Positions 10,375 through 22,234 of a stretch of DNA of 64,000 nucleotides are shown piece after piece (positions within the stretch are counted from its first letter, which is position 1; each line of letters begins with the position of its first letter). The notes under the pieces were generated by a model, which ran no database searches, had not been told where the DNA came from, and saw only the letters and a list, made by a program, of their open reading frames with translations. The stretch is from Periconia sp. R9002 (Eukaryota; Ascomycota; Dothideomycetes; Pleosporales; Periconiaceae). A program made the translations under genes and the position numbers. The stretch is from the NCBI GenBank assembly GCA_023627715.1, contig JAMAHW010000025.1, positions 310,001 through 374,000 on the forward strand, read 5' to 3'.

Positions 10375-12259
10375 ATGAAGTGCAAACACAATGGGGAACA
10401 AGGTCCCATTCAAATGCCCTTCATGGCGTTCAAAATCGTGGCATTAGCCGTAATTCTGCTATCGTTTCACCCAAAAACATTGGCCCAAAACAACAGCGTC
10501 TTAGCGATCAATCCATTGCAGAATCCGCTCCCTTACTACTTCCCGCCCATCGACCATGGCGATACGGAGGATCTCTTTCCCATGCCACGCTGCCATGGTT
10601 TTAAACTCGAAGAAGCCACGATTGAGCAATTGCAAGAGGAAATGAGGCATGGTAGATTAACGTCGGCAAAACTCTTACGGTGTTACGTCAAAAGGATCCA
10701 ACAAGTCGATGAGTACATCAATTCTATCATTGAACTGAATCCGGATGCGGAGGATATTGCCGATGCGCTCGATGCAGAACGAGCTGCAGGTCGAGTTCGT
10801 GGGCCACTTCACGGTATCCCGTTCGTCGTGAAAGACAATGTGAGGAGGAGCTTCCACTCTCTTGGGATATTTCAACCACCCTGCTGAAAATTGATTCTAG
10901 ATCGCTACCAAAGACAAGATGGAAACGACAGCTGGGAGTTGGATGTTGCTAGGTAGCATCGTACCAAGAGACGCACATATAGTCCGCAAGTTGAGAGAAG
11001 CAGGTGCACTGTTGATGGGGAAGGCCACACTGTCCGAGTGGGCAGACATGCGATCAAACAACTACTCCGAAGGATATTCCGCCAGAGGCGGCCAGGCCAG
11101 AAGCCCGTATAACCTCACGCTCAACCCTGGAGGCAGCAGTTCAGGCAGCGCAGCAGCAGTCGCAGCCAACGTCGTGACCTTCTCCCTCGGCACCGAAACT
11201 GACGGCAGCGTCATCAATCCCGCCGAGCGTAACGCACTCGTAGGCATCAAACCCACGGTAGGTCTGACCTCGCGCGCTGGCGTCATCCCAGAAAGTATCC
11301 ATCAAGACACCGTGGGTACGTTTGGACGCACCGTCCGCGACGCAGCCTACGCCTTCGACGCCATCTACGGCGTCGACGAACGCGACAACTACACCTCCGC
11401 GCAAACAGGCAACACCCCAACAGGTGGCTACCTCTCATACCTCACCAACAAAACCGCACTCTCAAACGCCACTTTCGGCCTCCCATGGGCCAGCTTCTGG
11501 GTCCACGCCGACGAAGCCCAGCAAGCAACCCTCATCTCCCTCCTCGCCCTCCTCACCTCCGCCGGCGCAACCATCCTCAACAACACCGAACTCCCAAACT
11601 ACCAAACCATCGTCTCCCCAACCGGCTGGGACTGGGACTACGCCAACACGGCACGCGGCGCCGCCAACGAATCCGAATACACAGTCGTCAAAGTCGACTT
11701 CTACAACAACATCAATACATACCTCTCCGAGCTCACCAACACAAACATCCGCAGCCTTGAGGATATCGTCGCATACAACTACGCCAACGACGGCACAGAA
11801 GGTGGGAATCCGTGGCCGTTGGGTGTTCCGGCGTTTTACTCGGGTCAGGACGGGTTCCTGGCGAGTCTGGAGTCGAGGGGCGATATGAACGAGACGTACT
11901 TCCAGGCTCTGGAATTCACGCAGCGCTCCACGAGAGAAGAAGGTATTGATGCCGCGCTCGCTAATCACGCACATGGGAACCGTCCGCTCGACGCTTTACT
12001 CGTCCCCCCGGATGTCGGCCAGACGTACCAGATTGCTGCGCAGGCTGGGTATCCGATGATTACGTTGCCCGCGGGCGTGCATGATGACACGGGAATGCCG
12101 TTTGGGCTTGCGTTGATGGGGACTGCGTGGAGTGAGGCGAGTTTGTTGAAGTGGGCGAGTGCGATCGAGGATGTGCAGGTTTCAAGCGGTGGGAGTGGAA
12201 GGACGTTGCCGAAGTGGTATGGGTATCTCGAGAGGAATATCCCTGTGCGGAATTTGTAG
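10375..12259 (+). CDS. Secreted amidase-signature family hydrolase
   Basis: Two exons (10375-10839, 10901-12259) give 607 aa; the 61-bp intron is GTGAGG...CTAG. The amidase-signature catalytic triad is in place: Lys153 in VVKDN, cis-Ser234 in the GGSSSGS loop and nucleophile Ser258 in GTETDGS, with the 24-residue Ser-Ser spacing seen in the family. Enzymes of this fold hydrolyse C-N bonds of amides, and fungal secreted ones are often of unknown substrate. A hydrophobic segment follows the second in-frame Met (codon 14), giving a typical signal peptide that ends near AQ. Translation may therefore start at 10414 rather than 10375. The 11.3-11.8 kb part is very C-rich at third positions, which opens long spurious frames on both strands. 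Confidence 0.9.
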
Positions 12260-12758
12260 GGGATGGGAGATGGAGGGGTGGAGGGGACTTTTTTGTGGGT
12301 TTTCAGGGGAATCCACGCGCTTTTGTTGGGTACTTGGGTGTGAGCGTGGGTAAGGCTGCGAGGACCACGGTTGAAGATTACCAACCGAGCTTTTGAGAGT
12401 TGCAATGCCTTCCCTAATGATGACACTGATATACGTCTGGTCTCGACAAGTTACAGTTAACTTTTGATATATTATTATTTAGTTTACCTCTAGTGCTTAG
12501 CTAGCTTCACGATATTGCAGCTCCACCAGGTAGAGCAAGGCCACATACCTTCTTCTCAAGTTCCTTCGTTTTATATTATATGACCCAACTAGCCAGCCTT
12601 CACGCTCGACCTTGACTTTTTCCGAATCCGCTGTTAATGCGAATCGATTGCGCTTTTTCAATGAGTCTCGCTAGTTGCTGACCTCAAGGCTGGTATTTGT
12701 CGCATACCGGAAAAACAACTGCGCCGTAACACGACGTGTAATGAAGCGCCTGCTGTGA
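12260..12758. other. Intergenic region before alanyl-tRNA synthetase
   Basis: About 500 bp holding the amidase 3' flank and the promoter of the synthetase gene. An AT-rich stretch (12440-12600) follows the amidase end. Nothing else identifiable is present. Confidence 0.45.
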
Positions 12759-12914
12759 GTCATCGCTCTACACGTTGTCCGCACCATCTATATATTCAAC
12801 ACGCCGAGCACACCGTACCCACTCTACCCCTTCATATTACTCAATTATACCAGGCATTCTTGTCCACCAGTCGTGTGTCAAAGCCGCTTGCTGACCCACC
12901 ACGCTGCATACACG
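12759..12914 (+). promoter_or_regulatory. In-frame upstream leader that could encode a mitochondrial targeting extension
   Basis: Directly upstream of the synthetase ATG at 12915, the same frame stays open for 52 codons, back to a TGA at 12756. The translated leader has no Asp or Glu, several Arg/His, and hydrophobic and hydroxylated residues, the composition of a mitochondrial presequence. It has no ATG. Near-cognate codons in frame include ACG at 12801 and 12912, TTG at 12888 and CTG at 12891. In yeast the single ALA1 gene makes its mitochondrial form from upstream ACG codons, so the same strategy is plausible here. This is inference from composition and frame only. Confidence 0.4.
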
Positions 12915-15880
12915 ATGGTAAATCAGTGGCCTGCGAAGAAGGCGCGCGAGACCTTCCTCAACTTCTTCAAGGAGAGGCACCACACTTTTGGTAACAGCTC
13001 GGGCTTTAACTCAACTTGCGTGCGCTAACATTTAAGTCAGTTCCATCCTCCTCTGTGATACCCTTCAACGATCCCACCCTACTCTTTACCAATGCTGGCA
13101 TGAACCAGTACAAGTCGATCTTCCTTGGAACGGTAGATCCCCAGTCCGAATTCGCCCAGTTGAGACGCTCCACAAACTCCCAAAAATGTATACGTGCAGG
13201 CGGAAAACACAATGATTTGGATGATGTTGGCAAGGATAGCTACCATCACACCTTCTTCGAGATGTTAGGTAACTGGTCTTTTGGTGATTATTTCAAGAAA
13301 GAGGCGATTGGCTACGCGTGGGAGCTGCTTACAGTGGTCTACGGTCTTGACCCTGACAGGCTCTACGCTACGTACTTTGAGGGCCATGTGCCTAGTGGTC
13401 TTGTCTCAGACGATGAGGCTAGGGATCTGCTGCGCGACACTGGTGTAGCTGTTGATCATATTGTAGCAGGCAACATCAAGGATAACTTCTGGGAGATGGG
13501 AGACCAAGGCCCTTGCGGCCCTTGCATCGAACTTCACTATGACTTGATTGGGGGGCGCAACGCCGCGCACCTAGTCAACCAGGATAGCCCGGACGTCATA
13601 GAGATCTGGAACATCGTTTTTGTGCAGTACAACAGAGAAGCAGACAAGTCTCTGCGGCTGCTTCCAAGCAAGCATATTGACACCGGTCTTGGATTTGAGC
13701 GCTTGCTATCGGTGCTGCAAAAGAAGACATCTAACTATGATACGGATCTCTTCACCCCTCTTTTCGACAAAATTCAAGAGGTTACCGGGGTTCGTTCATA
13801 CCAAGGCAGATTTGGAATTGAAGATACTGACGGTATCGACACTGCTTACCGCGTCATTGCTGACCATATGCGCACCTGTGTTTTCGCTATATCAGACGGG
13901 GTGGTACCTAACAACGTAGGTCGTGGTTATATTGTTCGTAGGATCGTACGACGTGGTGCTCGCTATGGCAGGAAATATTTCAATGCTGAGATCGGCTCCT
14001 TTTTTGCTCAATTTGTGCCTACTGTCATTGAACACATGGGAGACATGTTTCCAGAGATTCGAGGAAAGGAAGAGGAAATCAAGGAGGTCTTAAACGAGGA
14101 AGAGCAGGCCTTTGCACTCAGTCTGGACCGGGGAGAGGCCATGTTTAATAAATACGCGCAAACTTGCCAGTCTCAGGGTTTGAAAGACCTTCCTGGAGCA
14201 TACGTATGGCGCCTGTACGACACCTATGGGTTCCCGATCGATTTAACTAAATTGATGGCTGAAGAGCAAGGCCTGGATATCAATGACGAGGAGGTTTCTA
14301 TCGCCCAAGAGAATGCTCGCGAGGCTAGCAGAGGCGAAAAGAAGGGTACTTTCCAGCTCACCGCGCTTGATGTTCACGACCTCGCTGCTCTAAGCAAGAT
14401 GGATGACGTGCCTACAACAAACGACGTGGCGAAGTACCAAAAAGGAGAAATAGAAGCGACGGTCAAGGCAATATACTTCGGCCAAAGATTTTTCCAAAAC
14501 ACCTCGGACCTCCCCCAAGGTGAGGAGTTTGGTGTACTCCTCGACAAGACAAACTTTTACGCCGAGTCTGGCGGTCAGCAATTTGACACTGGACGTTTTA
14601 TCGTCGACAACGTTGCAGAGGCTGATGTAAGAAATGTGCAGTCTTACAAAGGGTACGTACTTCATACTTGCTGCATGAAGTATGGCTCTTTGTCGGTGGG
14701 CGATGAGCTAGTCGCCGAATACGACGAGTCGAGACGTCAGCTAATTCGAATGAACCACACTGGAACACATATTCTCAACTTTGCACTGCGGGAGGTCTTA
14801 GGAGAGGGGGTTGAGCAAAAAGGATCGCTCGTTGCACCAGAGAAATTGCGTTTTGACTTTTCGCACAAGACCAGTGTTACTGACGAGGAGCTGGGGCAAA
14901 TCGAGGGCATCTCAGGCAAATACATTAAGGATGACAAACCAGTATTGGCATCGGACGTCGACCTACCAACCGCGCGACGCATTGAAGGTGTGCGCGCTGT
15001 GTTTGGTGAGACATACCCTGATCCCGTTAGAGTCGTCTCTATCGGTATGCCTGTGGCCAAGCTCGTCTCTGACGTTGCTGCCAAGGACTGGTGGAAGTAC
15101 AGCATCGAATTTTGCGGAGGAACGCACGTCGAAAGAACCAGTGAAGTCGAAGAATTTATCATTTTGGAAGAGTCCGGTGTAGCAAAGGGTATCCGACGAA
15201 TCATCGCCTTGACTGGTCAAGACGCCGTGGGAGCCCGACGTGCGGCCAACTTTTTTGAAGTTGAGAGCCTTGCCCGACTCGAGCACATGGTTTTCTCCCC
15301 CGAAAAGGAGAAGCTCATCAAGGAAACTCAGGTCGAACTTGCTAAGCTTGCCATCTCAACACTGGCCAAGAAAGCCTTCACAAAACGTCTTGAAATTGTT
15401 GTCAAGGCTACGCTTAAAGAGCAGAAAGAAGTTCAGAGACAGCAGTTCGACACCGCCGTTCAACTCGTAGAAGCACATTTTGAGCAGAACAAAAGCAGCA
15501 CTTTTTTCATTGCCAACCTTCCCGCTAAATCATCCGCGAAAGCCATCTTCGCTGCAATCAAGCATATTTCTAACAGCCATGACAAGAGCGTGTATTTCAT
15601 CGGTATCGATGATGCCACAGGCAAAGTTGCTCATGGGTGCTTTGTTGCGCCGGTAAGTTCTGCCCAGCATTATGTGTGATTGGCTGACGTAACACGTGTG
15701 TAGACGCACTCATCGAGTGGCCTAGTTGCAAACGAGTGGGTTGCGCAAGTTGCAGGCGCACTCGGGGGAAAGTCAGGAGGCAAGGGTGCGACGAGTGTGG
15801 GTAGCGGTGGAAATGTAGAAAAGATAGATGAAGGGGTGAGTGTTGCAACCAAGCACCTTGAAAAGCTAGGGCTATTTTAA
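12915..15880 (+). CDS. ala1: Alanyl-tRNA synthetase
   Basis: Three exons (12915-12990, 13041-15652, 15704-15880) give 954 aa, about the usual eukaryotic length. Introns are 50 and 51 bp. The class II catalytic core is clear: the N-terminal RETFLNFF helix joined to VPSSSVIP across intron 1, then [10 protein letters not shown] and [17 protein letters not shown]. The editing domain has HTGTH (His598 and His602) and CGGTH (Cys717 and His721), the four zinc ligands used to clear mischarged Ser/Gly. The C-terminal C-Ala region carries a Gly-rich segment near the end. It charges tRNA-Ala by recognising the G3:U70 pair. The gene ends 85 bp before the next gene on the same strand. Confidence 0.97.
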
Positions 15881-15965
15881 GGGTTTAGTTTATGGGCCTA
15901 AAGCCACTGCCTTAACGGAGAGCATTGCGCAGTTACTTAAAATCTCCCCCACTACCTACCGTACT

Positions 15966-17668
15966 ATGGCAAGGGAAATTGATAATGCCGACATCCAGTA
16001 CGAAAAGCTCTATGACGACTTTCATTCGGGTAGCTGGTACACTGTAGGGGACTGGTTCGTGATGGCATAGCAAAGCCAACTCCCCTCATCGATCGTCTGC
16101 CTGTGGTTCGGCATTTCCTAGAGAAGTTGGGTCTGAACTTTTTCTCCGTACGCATAGCACGCATGAACAACGGCTGTCACATGTGGGAGCACCGGGACTA
16201 TGTCGAGTTAGACCAAGGCAAGAAGAGATTGCGCTTGCATGTGCCTCTTGTCACAAGCCCTGCAGCCTTCATACATTTTCCTGGCTTGAAAGTGCACATG
16301 GCATACGGCTGGCTTTGGAAACTTGATCCAACAACCAATCATGCCGCATCCAACTCAGGCTCCGATTCCCGTACCCATCTCATTCTCGATTGTTACATGA
16401 ACGAAGCTCTGGGCAATATGCTCCATCACGAAAAGCTTGAAAATCACCATATCCAGCAACTACCAAAGCTTGAGCCGGAAGAACGTCAAGACATTCTCAA
16501 ACAAGCAAATACAATTCTCTTCCAAGAAGGCATGGAAAACGCAGAGAAGCATCTCCTTATGACCTTTCATAAGTTTGAACTTCAAGGGGAAACGAGTTAC
16601 GACCTTCTCATCAATTTTTATTCTGACATGGGATTCGCAAGCCGCGAGAGATACTGGATCGAGAAACAGATCACTCAGATTTACAGCCGGGATTCTACAT
16701 CACAGCGAATGGACTTGCATGGCGCGATATTTTCTAGGCCGTATGCCTCCAGTAGCCACCTACCCCAAACTCGTATCATTGAGCAAATCCTGGCGTCATT
16801 TCAGCAACTTGATAGCTTCGAAAAGGGCTTTGTTCGAGGCTCACTTGCACGCGGCAACGCTGACCTCTATTCCGACATTGATCTTCTTTGCGAGGTCTTG
16901 CCCCAAAACTTCTCTTCCTTCATCACTCAAGCTGATGCTTGCATCAAGAGTCAACACCACGCCATTGCAGATGCACTGGTAGATACTATTGCAAAAGACT
17001 TCGGTGGTGTTGGCTTTATATACATGCTTGAGGTCGGCGAAACACTTTTGCAGCTCGACTTTTATGTCACCTGTCAGGGAAGGCCATGGGGCGAAGCCTG
17101 CGGAACTTATAGGCGGGAAGTTTTCCGTCGAGACTATCAAGAATATGACGCAGAGAAGCGACTGGCTTTATTCTATCGTCTGCATGAGAGGACCGTCGAG
17201 CAAAGTATCCTACGAATCCAAAATAGTGAGCCATCTATAAGCAAAACGTTGCTGGAGCTCAATGTCATCAGTGTCATGCTGAAGAAATGTCTGATGCGTG
17301 GAGACAGATTCGTTGCCAGCAGTGAATACGATATGTGGAGAAGGAGCTTTGTTAAGCTGGTCCGGTCGAAGTATGATAGCTCATTTCGAGATTATGGCTT
17401 CTATCATGTTAAACGACTGGCTGTAGAGGTAGGTGATGGGGGCGCCCTCTATGGTGACTTGCACATGATGTTTAGCTCTCCTCTTAGCAGTATCAACTTC
17501 GAGAGAGTATATCATTATGCCATTTGCTTTGCGCAGGAGCACTTTCCAGAGGACTGTAGTCAGCAAAGGAAGCTGATTGACGCAGTGTCACGGCATATCG
17601 GGGTTTCAGCAGAACCTTCATCGTTGAGGCTTGCGCCATACAACGAAGATTCAGAGTCTGAAGGTTAG
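15966..17668 (+). CDS. Aspartyl/asparaginyl beta-hydroxylase-like domain fused to a nucleotidyltransferase (apparent frameshift)
   Basis: Two domains are visible. The N-terminal part (to about 16430) matches the Asp/Asn beta-hydroxylase fold: RMNNGCHMWEHRDY supplies the Fe(II) H-x-D (codons at 16190 and 16196), His at 16339 is the third ligand, and Arg at 16370 in SRTHLILD would bind 2-oxoglutarate. A helical linker follows. Then comes a DNA-polymerase-beta-type nucleotidyltransferase: GSLARGNADLYSDID (16838-16882) with the third Asp at 17057 (QLDFY), followed by helices. The opening codons from ATG 15966 run in frame 0 and the rest in another frame. One extra G in the GGGG run at 16048-16051 would join them, giving about 567 codons. 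A 41-bp GT-AG intron (16030-16070) also restores frame but removes a conserved-looking segment. Substrate unknown. Confidence 0.75.
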
Positions 17669-18311
17669 ACGACATAGCTGTGTTCTCTAAGTGAATAATG
17701 AAGAACAGGATGATAGGGGGCACTTGTAGATCTTTACTTGGCAGAGCACTTGAGGTTAGCCTACTAAGTAGTGAATTTCGCAAATTATCAAAGTATTTTC
17801 TTTTTCGCCATTATTGGTGGTTTTGATGTGTTTCAGGGCCACACTAGACCATGTAAAAAGTTGGATAATAACAACTAGATAATAATGTTATCGATTTTAT
17901 TTATATGTATAACTAGCGAGCGATCTACTAATTCCACAGCCGGTGAAATGTTTCAAGATAACGATTGTCCGTGTGTGTGAGTGCATTTTCAAAATTCCTC
18001 CCCTTCCTTGAATACGCCCAGCAGTTCCGAGTTGCCGAATGATAGAAAAAGAAAAGGCGTAGTTGTGAAATGAAAGTAGATGAAAGAAGACGAAGAGAAA
18101 CAGGGGAGGTATAATCAACGTATCAGATATCCAAACGTAGAAAGACAAAGGAGAGATGGGAGACCAAAAACGTATTGCTAAGCAGTAAAGAACGAAAAAA
18201 AATAAAAATCAAGCGCGCTTTACCAGTTTAAAGAGAATGGAGAAAGAGGAAGGAAAGAAAAAGTGAATGTCCAACAATTAATTACGTATTCGAAGAAATT
18301 AAGGTCGTTCT
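17669..18311. other. Intergenic region between convergent genes
   Basis: About 640 bp, A/T-rich, between the stop codons of two convergent genes. It should hold both polyadenylation regions. No gene, repeat or RNA is visible; an A-rich run lies at about 18190-18280. Confidence 0.5.
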
Positions 18312-21291
18312 CTAACAATACCGATGCATGACCTCGCTACAAGCCCGTTTAGCATCCTCTTGGATGCGCCAGACGGCGTTCATGGCACGTCTCAGATCCT
18401 CAATTTCCTGATCCTTGGTTGCGGTTTGCCGTGATGCAGAATCCCTGTTATGCTCTGCCGTCATTTCTGCGGGGGGAGGTGGGAGGCGGGAAGAAGGCCG
18501 ACCGGATTCGTGCGATGGGAGGAGAACGCTATCGCGGTAGGGGTTCCCGGAGCGGAGAGATTGGAGGGAACGGTGGCGGTGGAATGCGGGTGCGAAATCG
18601 TGAGTTGGGCGCGTGGGGTGCGGCTCGGGGACGCTGAGAGGTGGGATCGGGGGGGTTGTCCTTGTTGTGGTGGTGGTAGAAATGATGTTCTGCGGCTGGC
18701 TGTGGCGCGTGTGTGGGGGTGGGAGTATAGGGTCTTCTTGGATGTGACGAAGAGAGGTTGTTCGGGGTGGGCGACTTGTGGGGAGATCCTGGATGGAGGC
18801 GCGGTGTCGAGGGGTGATTCGAGGAGGCTCCGAGGAAGTATAAGGATGGTGTTGTTCCAAAAGCTGCCATGGATTGTAAGAACGGCGCACGCCAATGTGA
18901 TCATCGAGGGTAGCAGATCGTCTCGGTGGTAGATATGCGGGTGCCCTCGCGGTCTCAGTCGTTGTTTCACCCAACCTCGAGGGTGGTAAATTCGACGATG
19001 GGGGAAAAGGGTGTACGTCGGGTTTAGGTACGGGATACGGGTATATACATTGATCAACTTTTTGAGGAAGTGGATATTCTGTACGCAGTTTCAACTGTGG
19101 AGGCGAGATTTGTTGCATCTCTGGTTGCTTCTCCTTCACAACTGGAAAGGCGACTTTGGGTAGCCTAGAATGCTTATTCATCTCACTGCTCAAAACCCCC
19201 AATGGTGCAAGTCGATTAGATTGACCATAAATCGGCATATCGGGATAGGTTTCGAGAGGTTTTTTTTCGCGAAAAGGTATGGAAAACTTCTGAGGAGCTT
19301 TCCCGTCTTGTGTAGAAGGGAAATCTTTACGCTCTTCGCGATCGCTGAAGCCAGCGAATAAAGATGGACCTCGAAACGGTTCAAAATCCACGGATGTTCG
19401 ACTTGGCAAAGGCATAGTGGCAGCTTTGGATAATGGTTTGATAGGAGGCCCACTTCCATCCTTCGGTATACCAGGAGCCCGAAAAAGAGGCCTCTCTATA
19501 GCGGCCTTGGCACTCTTATCCCGTGCACCACTTCCAGAACCTACAACAGATGGCAATTTATGGTTTTGCGTGCGTATAATGGCCAACATATCATCTCCTT
19601 TGGGCGCTGTTGTGAGATTCTCGTAGCCTTTGGAGGTGATGAGAATGTCGTCTTCAATGCGGACACCACCCACGGGAAGGTACTTCTCCACAACCTCTTT
19701 GTTAATGTACTTGGAGTGGGTTGGTGAATTGAAGTAAAACTTTGTGAGGGCATATGTGGAAAAATAACTAATCGCATGTCAGACTTCGAAGCATGATTCC
19801 CGCAAAACAAACTTACATCCCCGGCTCTACCGTGACGACCATGCCTTCTTCAAGATGAGAGCTCTCAGGGTTTGTGGGAGCCCGGCACAACTCACTGTCA
19901 TAAACTGGTAAGTGGAATGCCTCAGGATATAGAGAGGGCGCCTGCCGGCCGTTAGCAACAGTTGCAACACTCGCGCGAATACATGTATTTACCTTTTCGA
20001 ATTTTTCGTTCGCCTCACAAAACGACATCAACTCCTTTTGACCAACATCATGTACCTCAAGCCCTACATGGTGTCCCAATCCATGAGGAAAGAACGCTCT
20101 GCTAGTGCCCGCCTTATAAATCTCTTCACTGGTACCATTGTGCAAGATGCCCAATTTTAGCAGACCGTCAATGGCAATCTGATGTGCCAAGATGTGAAGA
20201 TCAAGATACCTGACCCCAGGCGCCAGACGCTTGATGCAGGCTTCCTGCATTCGCTGGACTAGTTTGTAGATGTTTGCCGATTCTACTGAAGGCCATGATC
20301 CTGAAAGAGGAAAAGTGCGTGTAACATCTGAAGCGTAGAGTTCAAATTCACACCCAGCATCCAAACACATCAATTGGCGATCTCCAAAATCTTCATTGTT
20401 GGCATCATAGTGCAAAGTTCCAGCATTGGGTCCTGAGGCCGCAATCGGATCGTACGCCTGCTGCTTTGCCTGCCGCGACACACATACATCCAGAAACAAA
20501 CCTTCTACTTGAGCCTCGTTTTTGAAGCTTGAAATTTTGGCGAGCACTTGCCTATGAGCCTCGGAAGAAATATCATTCGCTTTGCGAATCAAATTGATCT
20601 CGTGCTCATCCTTAATCATGCGGCTTAAATTCATGGCAGGTAGGAGAGAAGTGCTGTCAAGTGTTTTAGGCCTGTGCGGCGACCGTGGAATTTGATCCCT
20701 GTGTAGAATGTAAAGAGAACCACTGTAACGCAACTGCCATTGGAGGAGCTCACGCTGCAGCTCGTCGACATAGTACACTTCGTCAATGTCGTACTTGTCC
20801 ATGGCTTCAGCTGGTGTTGAACCGCGTCCATTCCAGATGACACGGGACTCATCAATGCGCGGAATAAAGAGAGCCAGAATGTCATGTTGGATGTCGTAGG
20901 TCAGATAACAGTTGGGCTCATTACAGCTTCGTTGAATCAGCAAATGGGTACAATGCAAATTTGAGTAAGGCTTTCAGAACACACCCAGAAAGATAATAAA
21001 AGTATCGTCGCTGGCGAAAAGGAGCGGGCATATCGCTGTCCTCATTATTCCGGGCCGGTGCTCCAGGCAAGTATATCAAGCCCTCTGCTACATCCAGATG
21101 GTCGCGCACTCTGCGCGCGTGTTGTTTCGCTGCACATAATTAGTCGCTGTTGACAGTTCTATGTGCGATGTAGATGACTCACCGGGATATTTTTCCAAGT
21201 GACTCTCAGCTCGCATTTGCATCGAGTAGCACTCTTGTTTCTCCAGCGCATGGAGCTTTCTCGCCAGCGAAACAGGATTAGGTTGCGGCAT
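18312..21291 (-). CDS. pepP: Xaa-Pro aminopeptidase (M24B, PepP-like) with long disordered C-terminal extension
   Basis: Five exons on the minus strand (21291-21183, 21129-20985, 20926-19993, 19941-19817, 19767-18312) give 922 aa. All four introns are GT-AG and 49-58 bp. Residues 1 to about 165 form the aminopeptidase-P N domain ([17 protein letters not shown] start, [11 protein letters not shown]). The M24 pita-bread domain follows with its dinuclear-metal residues: Asp in [13 protein letters not shown], His in [13 protein letters not shown], Glu in VEPGIYF and Glu in VRIEDD. It removes N-terminal residues before proline. The catalytic part ends at [15 protein letters not shown]; without any stop the frame runs on for about 430 residues of Pro/Ser/Arg-rich, low-complexity sequence, ending in a short charged helix. 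Many fungal relatives end near the catalytic domain, so the tail is notable; it could be a second gene fused in frame. Confidence 0.9.
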
Positions 21292-22234
21292 GATCCCAGA
21301 TCAACACTCGATAACCCGAGTCCGCAAAATAAGGCGAGGCGAATCGCACTCTCTGCTATACTACAAACTGAAAAGAAGAAGAAGAAGGATGTTTAGTGTG
21401 CGAAAAAAGGAGCTTTTGAGGGCACCGTGATAAATGTCCAGAGCGAAGACCGGTGAACTTCTGACCGGAAAAAGCTCAGACCTAGCCCTCGTTCTCGCCC
21501 CACACTAGACCAATCAGGTCAGCGAGTCTTGCGAAGAGGCGGACGGTTTGAACAGAGGGCTGGCAATCACACAGCTTCGTATAAGAGGCATAAAGTGTCC
21601 GCCACCTGGGTAAAGTTACAATCGGGGGCCAAATGTGACTGACGCACTGTGAAGTGTGTGCTGAAGGGGTAGGAGGGTTCGCAGGCGTGGTGTTGGCGTT
21701 GGCTATCGGTGCGCGCTTGGCGAAAACCGGTCACACTCCCACCACTGAATGGAACAGCTGGTCATATATGAATGTACGTTCGTCTGACTCTGCTACATGG
21801 GAGGTATCGGTGAATGCGGTGGATGCCAGCGATGCGATGAGCTGAATTGTATGTGCGACCGGAAGATAACAATCACGTTGCTTCTGTCGTGTTGCATCTC
21901 AAGACATTGGGTGAAGGGGGGTAAGAGCCCGCGATGCTGTCACATGATTGGCTCGATTGGAGGCTCCCTCAATTCATTGAATCGCTGACCGGTCAGTTCA
22001 AAACAGTTCCTCCACTTCACGTGACCCAACTTCTGTCCTGCAGTCGAGATACCATTGATCCGTCTTAACATCCCATTCGTTTACTTTCATCTTGAGTGAG
22101 CAGTCAAATTGCACGTGCTTTTTAACAGATTAATTGAGCTGATTTACTTCCATCTAAACTGTTGTGGAGATCCTCCAATTACCGGCCTAGTGATCTGACT
22201 CGCAGTGAGGGATAGCAAGCCACAACCAAGACGA
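21292..22234. other. Shared upstream region of divergent genes
   Basis: About 940 bp between the starts of the aminopeptidase (-) and the caspase-like gene (+), so it should contain both promoters. CACGTG-type half sites (cacgtg at about 22018 and 22112) are present. No coding signal is visible. Confidence 0.45.

Noticed and set aside
11322..11974. Long open frames on both strands inside the amidase gene
   Set aside because: They come from the C-rich third positions of the amidase coding sequence; the amidase frame carries the catalytic triad, while the others are Ser/Thr/Pro repeats without domains.
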